From: an uncultured Bacilli bacterium
GTDB lineage: Bacteria > Bacillota_I > Bacilli_A > RF39 > UBA660
Assembly (NCBI GenBank): GCA_934122275.1
Contig: CAKOWI010000009.1
Location: 1 to 36,087, forward strand
DNA length: 36,087 nt
Direction: 5' to 3'
Shown here: positions 24,941-32,294 of the stretch, in pieces
How positions within the stretch are numbered: the stretch's first letter is position 1
Layout of the letters: every line of letters begins with the position of its first letter
Notes under the pieces: generated by a model
The model's database searches: none
Told to the model about the DNA's origin: nothing
The model's input: the letters and a program-made list of their open reading frames with translations, nothing else
Position numbers and translations under genes: made by a program

Positions 24941-27484
24941 TTATATTTTTTGGATTAGTAAATTTAATTTATCTTCTTCTTCCTTTAACTTAATTCTTTC
25001 ACTTTCAACAATATTAGAAGGTGCCTTACTAACATATCCAGGATTAGATAATAATTTTTTTCTTCTTTCAATACTGTTTTTTAATGAATCTATTTCCTTT
25101 TGAACCATGATTGTATCTTCTAAAGTTTGTTCTTTGCTATCATAATACAATTCTAATTTACCATATGGGAACGTAACTTCAATCATAGAATTCTTTCCGG
25201 TTGAAGATTTTAGAATAACACATTTAAGAAGTTTTGTCAATATTTCTTCATTATTATCTATTAACTTATTTTCAAACTTACTAACTAACTCAAAATCTTT
25301 AGGAATATTATTTTCTAGTTTTACACCTCTAACAGTTGAAATAATGTTTATTAAAGAATCAATTTCTTTTTCTTCACTAGCAAAAACATATTCTTCATTA
25401 TATTTTGGATAATTTGATAGCAATATATTTTCTTCTTTTATTGGTAGTGAATTATATATTTCATCTGTAACAAATGGCATAAAAGGATGAAGCATTTGAA
25501 GTATACCAGTTAAAACAATTAACAATGTAGACTTAGTAGATAAATTAGAAGAAGAAACCTTACTAAATTCTATATAGTTATCACAAAAATCTTCCCAGAT
25601 AAATTTATATAGTTCATTTCCAACTAAATTAAAATTATATTTATCCATGTAATTAGTTATGTTCTTAACTATCTTATTATACCTACTTAAAATCCATTTA
25701 TCACTAGAAGTCAAATTATCAAGATTAATTTCAGTTAAATCCTCTATATTTATTAATACATATCTTGATGCATTCCATATTTTATTAATAAAGTTCCATG
25801 TTGATTTAATTTTATCTTCATCATATCTTAAGTCTTGTCCTGGTGCAGAATTAGTAGTAATAAACCATCTAAGTGAATCTGCTCCATAATTATCAATAAC
25901 ATCCATAGGATCAACACCATTACCTAATGATTTAGACATTTTTCTTCCTTCTTTATCACGAATTAATCCATGAATTAAGCAATCTTTAAATGGTCTTTTA
26001 CCAGTTAATTTAAGTGATTGAAATACCATTCTACATACCCAGAAGAAAATAATATCATAACCTGTAACTAATACACTATTTGGAAAATACCTTTCAAAAT
26101 CAGCTGTCTTATCTGGCCATCCTAACGTACTAAATGGCCATAATGCAGATGAAAACCAAGTATCTAATACATCTTCATCTCTTACCCAGCCTTCTTCTTT
26201 AGGAGCTTCTAATCCGACATATACATTATCACCCTTATACCAAGCTGGAATTCTATGACCCCACCATAGTTGTCTTGAAATACACCAATCATGACAATCA
26301 CTCATCCAGTTGTTTAATATTTTCTCAAATCTTTCAGGTACAAAGTTTACTTTACTATCCTTATTTTCTTGATTTATAAGTACGTTTTTGGAAAGCTCTT
26401 TCATATTAACGAACCATTGCTTTGATAAATAAGGTTCAACCATAACACCAGTTCTTTCAGAATGTCCAACACTATGAGTCATTTCTTCTATTTTAATAAG
26501 TAAATCTTGTTCTTTTAAGTCCTTAATTAAAGCATCACGGCACTCAAATCTATCCATTCCAGCATATTTTCCAGCATTTTCATTCATAGTAGCATCTTCA
26601 TTCATAACTACTACTCTTTCTAAATTATGACGGTTACCAACTTCAAAGTCGTTAGGATCATGAGCTGGAGTTATTTTAACTACACCTGTACCAAATTCAG
26701 GATCAGCATGACAATCACCAACTATTGGAATAAGTTTATTAACTACTGGCAATATTACGTTCTTACCGATTAACTTATTATATCTTTCATCATCTGGATT
26801 TACTGCAACAGCTGTATCACCAAATAAAGTTTCTGGTCTTGTTGTTGCAACTTCTAGATAGTCATTAGTACCTTCTATAAAGTATTTAATGTGATAAAAA
26901 GCACCTGGTATATCTTTATATATAACCTCTTCATTAGAAAGAGCCGTTTTTTGTACTGGATCCCAGTTTATTATTCTTTCACCACGATATATAATTCCTT
27001 CGTTATAATATTTTACAAATACTTCATTAACAGCCTTATTAAGTCCTTCATCAAGAGTAAATCTTTCTCTTGAATAATCTAAAGCAAGACCTAACTTTCC
27101 CCACTGCTTTCTAATAGTAGATGCATATTCTTCCTTCCAATCCCATGCTTTTTTCAAGAAACCTTCACGGCCTAAATCTCTTTTATTTATACCTTGTTTT
27201 TTAAGTCTATCTACTACCTTTACTTCAGTTGCGATAGCTGCATGATCCATACCAGGAAGCCATAAACAATCATAACCATTTAACTTTTTATAACGAATTA
27301 TTATATCTTGTAATGTTGTATCCCAAGCATGTCCTAAATGAAGCTTTCCAGTAACATTAGGAGGTGGTATAACAATACTAAAAGCCTCCTTAGTTAAATC
27401 ACCAGCCTTAAAATAATTATGTTTAAGCCAGCTTTCATATTTGCCATTTTCTACAGCACTATGATCATATTTTTTATCTAACAT
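24941..27484 (-). CDS. valS: Valyl-tRNA synthetase
   Basis: An 847-residue class I synthetase. The HIGH motif appears as PPPNVTGKLHLGHAWD (about 40-55) and the KMSKS loop as GRKMSKSLGNGVDP (about 510). The CP1 editing domain lies between them, and a C-terminal coiled coil is present. It charges tRNA-Val and edits mischarged Thr. AGGAGGG precedes the ATG. Expression is predicted to be controlled by the T-box leader at 27504-27729. Confidence 0.97.
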   Translation of the reverse strand: MLDKKYDHSAVENGKYESWLKHNYFKAGDLTKEAFSIVIPPPNVTGKLHLGHAWDTTLQDIIIRYKKLNGYDCLWLPGMDHAAIATEVKVVDRLKKQGINKRDLGREGFLKKAWDWKEEYASTIRKQWGKLGLALDYSRERFTLDEGLNKAVNEVFVKYYNEGIIYRGERIINWDPVQKTALSNEEVIYKDIPGAFYHIKYFIEGTNDYLEVATTRPETLFGDTAVAVNPDDERYNKLIGKNVILPVVNKLIPIVGDCHADPEFGTGVVKITPAHDPNDFEVGNRHNLERVVVMNEDATMNENAGKYAGMDRFECRDALIKDLKEQDLLIKIEEMTHSVGHSERTGVMVEPYLSKQWFVNMKELSKNVLINQENKDSKVNFVPERFEKILNNWMSDCHDWCISRQLWWGHRIPAWYKGDNVYVGLEAPKEEGWVRDEDVLDTWFSSALWPFSTLGWPDKTADFERYFPNSVLVTGYDIIFFWVCRMVFQSLKLTGKRPFKDCLIHGLIRDKEGRKMSKSLGNGVDPMDVIDNYGADSLRWFITTNSAPGQDLRYDEDKIKSTWNFINKIWNASRYVLINIEDLTEINLDNLTSSDKWILSRYNKIVKNITNYMDKYNFNLVGNELYKFIWEDFCDNYIEFSKVSSSNLSTKSTLLIVLTGILQMLHPFMPFVTDEIYNSLPIKEENILLSNYPKYNEEYVFASEEKEIDSLINIISTVRGVKLENNIPKDFELVSKFENKLIDNNEEILTKLLKCVILKSSTGKNSMIEVTFPYGKLELYYDSKEQTLEDTIMVQKEIDSLKNSIERRKKLLSNPGYVSKAPSNIVESERIKLKEEEDKLNLLIQKI

Positions 27485-27503
27485 ATTATCCCTCCTAAAA
27501 TAT

Positions 27504-27729
27504 AAAAAAGTTCATCCAAACAAAGGATGAACTTATATGTCCACGGTACCACCTTAATTCATATCTTATGATATGCTACTTAATACTTTAACGCAGTAAT
27601 ACGTATAATCTTACTATCATTTCAGAATATATGCTCACAAGCTACCTTCAATAAATACTCATATTAGTTTTCACCAATCACTAACTCTCTTCAATAAATA
27701 TTTATTTACTCCTCTTGGTCATAGCAATT
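27504..27729 (-). promoter_or_regulatory. Valine T-box riboswitch
   Basis: The minus-strand leader contains the T-box sequence AAGGTGGTACCGTGG (27541-27555, UGGU bulge for the tRNA acceptor end). It has stem I features (GAAGAGAG, GGTGAAAAC) and the loop E strand GAA one base before GUA (27643-27645), read as the valine specifier. A terminator follows: stem GGATGAACTT / AAGTTCATCC (27525-27534 and 27508-27517) then UUUUUU. Uncharged tRNA-Val should favour antitermination. It agrees with the downstream valS. Confidence 0.93.
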
Positions 27730-27735
27730 AAACAT

Positions 27736-27764
27736 ATTCTATCAAAAAATTTAAACTATTTCAA
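27736..27764 (-). promoter_or_regulatory. Promoter of the T-box-valS transcript
   Basis: TTGAAA (27759-27764), 17-base spacer, TAGAAT (27736-27741) on the minus strand. The predicted start near 27729 leads into stem I. Confidence 0.7.
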
Positions 27765-27771
27765 GAATAAG

Positions 27772-28257
27772 TTACTTACAGATATCATAAAAGTAAACTT
27801 TTTTAGTATCACCACTTATTTTATCTTTAAATTCTATCCATACATCATCATTATATTTACTATTCGTATAAAGGGATTTTATACTATCTTTTGACATTTT
27901 TGCAAGCCCAGGAGGATTTGATGTAGCACATATTTTATTGTCATAACACACTTCATTACCGGTTTCGGTTATCTTAAAATCATGTGGCCAATATACAACA
28001 CCATATCTACTGTTTATCTTTATTAATCTATCAGACGCTAAAATCCATTTACCGTTAGAATCACAAACACTTTCATTATTTATAGTTTCTGCTACTCTTT
28101 TTACACTAAAACCAGTTCCATTTACAATATCGTCATTAGCTGATAACGTTATATTATTAGCTGATGAAAACATAGCTAGTGCAACACCTAAAAAAAGTAA
28201 GAAACTAATTAATATAGCATATAAAACAGAAGAAACAGCAAAACCTTTATTATTCAT
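27772..28257 (-). CDS. Pilin-like protein lacking Glu5
   Basis: A 161-residue protein with a short leader MNNKG, then FAVSSVLYAILISFLLFLGVAL, a hydrophobic helix in the position of a type IV prepilin. The Glu at mature position 5 is absent; the position holds serine. The globular part has five cysteines and ends in YFYDICK. GGAGG precedes the ATG. It lies alone between a LysR gene and the valS promoter, 9 kb from the pilus cluster. Likely a minor pseudopilin; a simple membrane-anchored protein is the alternative. Confidence 0.6.
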   Translation of the reverse strand: MNNKGFAVSSVLYAILISFLLFLGVALAMFSSANNITLSANDDIVNGTGFSVKRVAETINNESVCDSNGKWILASDRLIKINSRYGVVYWPHDFKITETGNEVCYDNKICATSNPPGLAKMSKDSIKSLYTNSKYNDDVWIEFKDKISGDTKKVYFYDICK

Positions 28258-28301
28258 AAATACCTCCGTATACTATAAACATATAATAACATTTTTTAAA
28301 G

Positions 28302-28336
28302 AAAAAAACTATAATTTTTAAAAAATTAATAGTTTT
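28302..28336 (-). terminator. Terminator of the LysR gene
   Basis: AAAACTAT / ATAGTTTT (28329-28336 with 28305-28312) extended by an AT-only inner stem, then TTTTTTT on the minus strand. The LysR stop codon is inside. Confidence 0.8.
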
Positions 28337-29234
28337 CTTTAAAATATTCTTTCAAAAACTTTAAGAAAGCCTTTGACGTATTATTTAGATATCTTAAGTC
28401 ATATGAAATACTAAATTTAGTTTTAGGACTCTCAAAATTAGTTGGAACTTCATATAATATCTTATTTTCAAGTTCTTCTTCTATACACTTTTTAGGACAC
28501 CATCCTATTCCCAAATCTTGTAAAACAAATTTTTTCATAAGTTCAGAGGTGTATATTCTATAATTATTTTTTATAATCATATTTTTATTTTTAAATAACA
28601 TTTCAAGGCTATTTATATCTTCATAACCATTTTTTGGAAGAAGCAATGAATACTCTTCTAAATTACCATTATTTTTAATCTTATCGTAGTAACTTTTACT
28701 ACAGAAAAAGCAGTTTTCCAAAGTACATATTACATCTTCTTTAAACTCTGTATTTTCTTTGAATAAAGGATATTGCACTATTACAAAATCCAATTCTTTT
28801 GCTAGTATTTTTTTCTTTAGTTCATAAGAAGATGATGAATATACTTCAAAGGAAGCATATGGATATTTACTACTAAATTCCTTGATTAAATCAGGAAGCA
28901 TAAAAAGAGAAATATGAGTATATATACCAATTCTAACATTACCATTTAAATCTTTTTTATTTTCACCAATCACTTTTTCACCAGCGATTATATTATTAAA
29001 AGCATTAGTTACATAAGTTAATAGTTTTTCACCATTTTCAGTTAGTTTTACGTTCTTAGTTTGTCTAATGAATAACTTAACTCCTAATTGTTCTTCTAAC
29101 TCTTTAATCGATCTACTAATAGCAGGCTGTGAAACATGAAGCATAAAAGATGCTCTAGAAAAACTCTTTTGATCCGCTACTGCATAAAAATATTTATACT
29201 TATTAAAATCTATATTACTGTTATATATCCCCAT
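28326..29234 (-). CDS. LysR-family transcriptional regulator
   Basis: A 302-residue LysR regulator. The N-terminal winged helix-turn-helix (about 10-68) has the typical ADQKSFSRASFMLHVSQPA followed by ISRSIKELEEQLGVKLF. The C-terminal effector-binding domain (about 95-300) has the periplasmic-binding fold, with GNVRIGIYT near its start. The inducer is unknown. It lies 29 bases downstream of the AAA/CYTH-like gene on the same strand, probably co-transcribed, and ends in a strong terminator. No divergent target gene is adjacent, so its regulon cannot be inferred from position. Confidence 0.93.
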   Translation of the reverse strand: MGIYNSNIDFNKYKYFYAVADQKSFSRASFMLHVSQPAISRSIKELEEQLGVKLFIRQTKNVKLTENGEKLLTYVTNAFNNIIAGEKVIGENKKDLNGNVRIGIYTHISLFMLPDLIKEFSSKYPYASFEVYSSSSYELKKKILAKELDFVIVQYPLFKENTEFKEDVICTLENCFFCSKSYYDKIKNNGNLEEYSLLLPKNGYEDINSLEMLFKNKNMIIKNNYRIYTSELMKKFVLQDLGIGWCPKKCIEEELENKILYEVPTNFESPKTKFSISYDLRYLNNTSKAFLKFLKEYFKENY

Positions 29235-29263
29235 ATCTTGCTCCTGTATCTATAATATCACAT

Positions 29264-30310
29264 TTATTTATATTTTTTTAAAATTTTTGCACTGTTTTTA
29301 TTTGTAAACTCTTCTATATCATCTATCTTATCTAGTACATCAGTGTTTAATGAAGCAGAAACTTTACTATCTACCACTAAAACAGCCTTATCACCATAAA
29401 TGTTTAATCTACATAAATTTATATCATCAAAGAAACTTACTTCTGTATATGAAATTTCATTATTAACTCCATATTTTGAAATTAACTCTAAATATTTATT
29501 ATGATCTATTCTTTTATCTCTACTATTATCATCCATAATAAAGTAACTAGTAAAATTCTTATAAGTTCTTTTCATAAGTTTAATGTTAGTATTACATAAG
29601 TACACTTTATTAACTTCTATTTTCTTAGAATTTTCATCACTAAGTGTACTTAATATAGAATCTATATTATCTACCATATAGTAATCATAATTATTAGTTT
29701 TTTTATCCATAATTGCATCATCAATATACCTTACTACTTTGTTTATCTTATCATTAAAATCATTATATGGTTTAACCATTATTAAATTTCTATTTATAAG
29801 CCATGCATTACGAGTTTTTTCATCAAGCTGTGCTGCTGCACTTCTATCTTCATATCTAACTTTATTACTTTCTAGTTCATATTCTAACTCATCATTTATT
29901 GATGAAGACATTAAGTGTATGACTAAATCATATTCATCTGCTAAATCAAGTTCTTTTCTGTCATACAAACTAAGTAGAAAATCAAATTCCTTTTGATTTT
30001 GTAAATAAGCCTTATTATCAAGAATACCTCTATCACATAATATTAAATTAGTATCTTTACTATTATATGTTAGAATCTTATTAGCTTCTTTTTCTTTAAA
30101 TACTTGTCTTTCAAATACACTAGTTTGAAAATTAAAAGGATAAGATACCTCATTTGGTTTAACTAGATTATCAGCTAATTCAGTAGCTGTTTCTGGTATA
30201 AACATGAAATTAACGTTATCACTATTTTCATATCTTTTTTTCATCTCATTTACTATACTTGTCTTACCACCTCTTGGTCCACCTGTTAATGCTATTTTAA
30301 TTGTTTCCAT
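29264..30310 (-). CDS. AAA_28-type P-loop protein with CYTH-like C-terminus
   Basis: A 348-residue protein. The N-terminal half is a NadR/AAA_28-type P-loop domain: Walker A GGPRGGKTS (about 10-18), a LILCDRG Walker B-like strand (about 88-94), an FIPETATELAD segment and an Arg-rich VRYEDRSAAAQLDE lid. The C-terminal part (about 220-345) resembles the CYTH/triphosphate-tunnel-like region found fused to AAA_28 in TTD14-type proteins. However, the usual acidic tunnel residues look eroded (for example KRIDHNKYLELI). Substrate unknown; a kinase or GTP-binding role is possible. AGAGGTGAT precedes the ATG. Confidence 0.7.
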   Translation of the reverse strand: METIKIALTGGPRGGKTSIVNEMKKRYENSDNVNFMFIPETATELADNLVKPNEVSYPFNFQTSVFERQVFKEKEANKILTYNSKDTNLILCDRGILDNKAYLQNQKEFDFLLSLYDRKELDLADEYDLVIHLMSSSINDELEYELESNKVRYEDRSAAAQLDEKTRNAWLINRNLIMVKPYNDFNDKINKVVRYIDDAIMDKKTNNYDYYMVDNIDSILSTLSDENSKKIEVNKVYLCNTNIKLMKRTYKNFTSYFIMDDNSRDKRIDHNKYLELISKYGVNNEISYTEVSFFDDINLCRLNIYGDKAVLVVDSKVSASLNTDVLDKIDDIEEFTNKNSAKILKKYK

Positions 30311-30454
30311 TTAATCACCTCTTTATATTTCAATATTAACAGTAGTTACCAAATATATCAAATATCAATATTTTATATGTACTATAACATAAAGTTATTA
30401 GGTTTAATTATCACAAATGATATATGTCACATATAATAAGGTAAAGGTGATATT

Positions 30455-30643
30455 ATGTATAACAATAACATGTTTGGTGGAAAACTAGCTAAATATTTAA
30501 TATTACTTGTTGCTTTTTGTTTTATTACGTTTTATCAAGCTATACTTGCTTTAATACTATGCGGTAGATTTCAAGTTTTCCTTCTTTTTATCGATATTAT
30601 CATATTGTACTTTGCCATTTTTTGTCTCGTTTTCCATAAATAA
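30455..30643 (+). CDS. Possible small membrane protein
   Basis: A 62-codon frame with a well-placed AAAGGTGAT and an ATG, giving MYNNNMFGGKLAKYLILLV and one or two hydrophobic segments. Its last 87 bases overlap the 3' end of the opposite-strand ysxE-like gene, and that part of the peptide may be only the antisense of a Lys/Asn-rich tail. CATATAATA at 30430-30438 resembles either a sigma-A -10 or a mother-cell sigma-K -10, but is very close to the SD. Reality is uncertain. Confidence 0.4.
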   Translation: MYNNNMFGGKLAKYLILLVAFCFITFYQAILALILCGRFQVFLLFIDIIILYFAIFCLVFHK

Positions 30644-31507
30644 CTTATCTGTTGTAAAAAGATAATTACATAATTTTCCAACTTCTATAGTAGAATCAAA
30701 TTGTGACTTATTAAAAACTATTTTGTTTGGAATAAATAAAATTACATACATAAGATTTTTTTCTTCTTCTAGCAAAGGAAATATCTTAACATATTCTTTA
30801 TATAACTCGATAAAATCATATTTATCATAATTATTTTTATAAAGTTTTATAAAATCATATATAGGTAAATCATATGTTGCATAATTCCAGCTTATTAACA
30901 TACCATCTTTAGTCCCTATTATATGATTAGAATCTAGGTTATTATGGAGTAGCACAACTCTTTTTTTATTTTTACCACTAGCTATTTTATACCATTCATC
31001 TAATTTTTTCTGACAAAAATTTAATCCAGAAAAAATCATACTACAGTTTCTTGCTAACATATATTCACTAGGAGACATATAAACATTACTCTCTATCATA
31101 GTTACTAGATCATCATAATAAGTAAATGTATTTTTTATCTTATCACTTAACTTTTCATATATTTCTTTTGTTTCATCAAGTGAAACATCTTTATAATATA
31201 CCGTTTTACTATGAAGTAGTGCATCTATTTTAACTAAATCACTTACTCTTTGTTCATCTGGTGTATCCGTATTTTCTTGATATTCATATACATAAGATGT
31301 ATCATCACAATAAACTAATCTAGGTAAATATCCAAATCCCCTTGAGTTTAGATAATTATATATATTTAACATGTTATTAGTATTTTTCTTTGTAACATAT
31401 TTTTTACCATTACTATCTGTATACAAAACCGAGTTTTTATTAATACATATCTTTTTAGCTGAATGACAATGTTTTTTTATTAAAAAAGAAGAAAAATTAC
31501 TATTCAT
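30557..31507 (-). CDS. ysxE: YsxE-like CotS-family pseudokinase
   Basis: A 316-residue protein with an aminoglycoside-phosphotransferase/CotS-type kinase fold. The N-lobe has SVLYTDSNGKKYVTKK, and the C-lobe motif LLHNNLDSNHIIGTKDG stands where HGDxxxxN is expected. There the catalytic Asp is replaced and the metal-binding DFD region reads SWNYA, so it is probably inactive as a kinase. It lies directly after spoVID with an eight-base overlap (ATGAATAG), as ysxE follows spoVID in Bacillus, where YsxE is a spore-coat protein. The ATG at 31507 is chosen over an upstream TTG. The SD is weak, implying translational coupling. Confidence 0.75.
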   Translation of the reverse strand: MNSNFSSFLIKKHCHSAKKICINKNSVLYTDSNGKKYVTKKNTNNMLNIYNYLNSRGFGYLPRLVYCDDTSYVYEYQENTDTPDEQRVSDLVKIDALLHSKTVYYKDVSLDETKEIYEKLSDKIKNTFTYYDDLVTMIESNVYMSPSEYMLARNCSMIFSGLNFCQKKLDEWYKIASGKNKKRVVLLHNNLDSNHIIGTKDGMLISWNYATYDLPIYDFIKLYKNNYDKYDFIELYKEYVKIFPLLEEEKNLMYVILFIPNKIVFNKSQFDSTIEVGKLCNYLFTTDKLFMENETKNGKVQYDNIDKKKENLKSTA

Positions 31508-32228
31508 CTTCAATTGGAATTACAACCTTTGATGATAAAGTAATTTTATCTACGTCATTATATTTTTCTAGTTCTTCTAAACTAACATTGTACATTTCTT
31601 TTATTGTATCAATAGTTTCATTTTCTCTTACGATATGTACTTTATATGTACTATACTTTTCATTTTCAAATAGAAAACCTTTTTCTAAATTATTACTTAT
31701 ATTATTAGAATTTATAGTATCATCTTCTTTTTCTCTTACTTCTTTATTTTCATTTTTTTCTTCTTCATCTAAGCTTAATACTTCTTCTTTCTTTTCTATT
31801 ACTTCTTCTGGCATACTTACCTTCCTTTCTATACTATCATCGTTTCTTAAAGTTTCTTCTTCTAAATTAGAAGTTTCTTCTTTTTCTTCCTCTACTTTTC
31901 TATAATAAACTAAATTACTTGCTAAAACATCAATATGTACCCTTAATACTTCATCATTTAATATTTCATAATAAAAATTATCAATATCTATTTTAATCTT
32001 TGATGCATCATATTTATCATCCAAAGTTATATCAAAAGGTATATCAAATGAGAAAACTTCTTCATTAACACTAATATCATTTATCTTATATTTACCACTT
32101 ATTTCAAAATTTCCTACAACAGAATCATTGTTTTCTAGTTTTAAATTATGTTCTAAAGCTATACTAGTAATCTCAGATATTCTAGTATTAAAGTTTAAAT
32201 CTTTTACAAAAGGTATTATCTGTTTCAT
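31500..32228 (-). CDS. spoVID: Spore coat morphogenetic protein SpoVID
   Basis: A 242-residue protein. The N-terminal beta-rich domain (about 1-115; NFEISGKYKI, FSFDIPFDI, HIDVLASNLVYY) matches the SpoVID N-terminal region. A Glu-rich linker follows (about 117-180). A C-terminal LysM domain (about 193-240; YKVHIVRENETIDTI) binds peptidoglycan-like or lipid II-like glycans. SpoVID drives spore encasement by coat proteins. It is less than half the Bacillus length (575), the reduction being in the linker. GGAG precedes the ATG at 32228. It follows lon and precedes the ysxE-like gene, a conserved order. Confidence 0.85.
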   Translation of the reverse strand: MKQIIPFVKDLNFNTRISEITSIALEHNLKLENNDSVVGNFEISGKYKINDISVNEEVFSFDIPFDITLDDKYDASKIKIDIDNFYYEILNDEVLRVHIDVLASNLVYYRKVEEEKEETSNLEEETLRNDDSIERKVSMPEEVIEKKEEVLSLDEEEKNENKEVREKEDDTINSNNISNNLEKGFLFENEKYSTYKVHIVRENETIDTIKEMYNVSLEELEKYNDVDKITLSSKVVIPIEDE

Positions 32229-32249
32229 ACATTCATCTCCATTCACTTA

Positions 32250-32277
32250 AAGGTATGCAAAAAAAAGAAGAAAATGT
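32250..32277 (-). promoter_or_regulatory. Possible sigma-E-type promoter for spoVID
   Basis: CATACCTT (32250-32257) resembles the sigma-E -10 (CATAcanT), with ACATTTT 13 bases upstream (32271-32277). It sits in the only space available between the lon terminator and spoVID. Tentative. Confidence 0.3.
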
Positions 32278-32294
32278 TAATTTTTCTTCTTTTT
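32257..32294 (-). terminator. Terminator of lon
   Basis: A perfect 13-bp stem AAAAAGAAGAAAA / TTTTCTTCTTTTT (32282-32294 with 32262-32274), loop of seven containing part of the lon stop codon, then a T-run. Confidence 0.8.
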
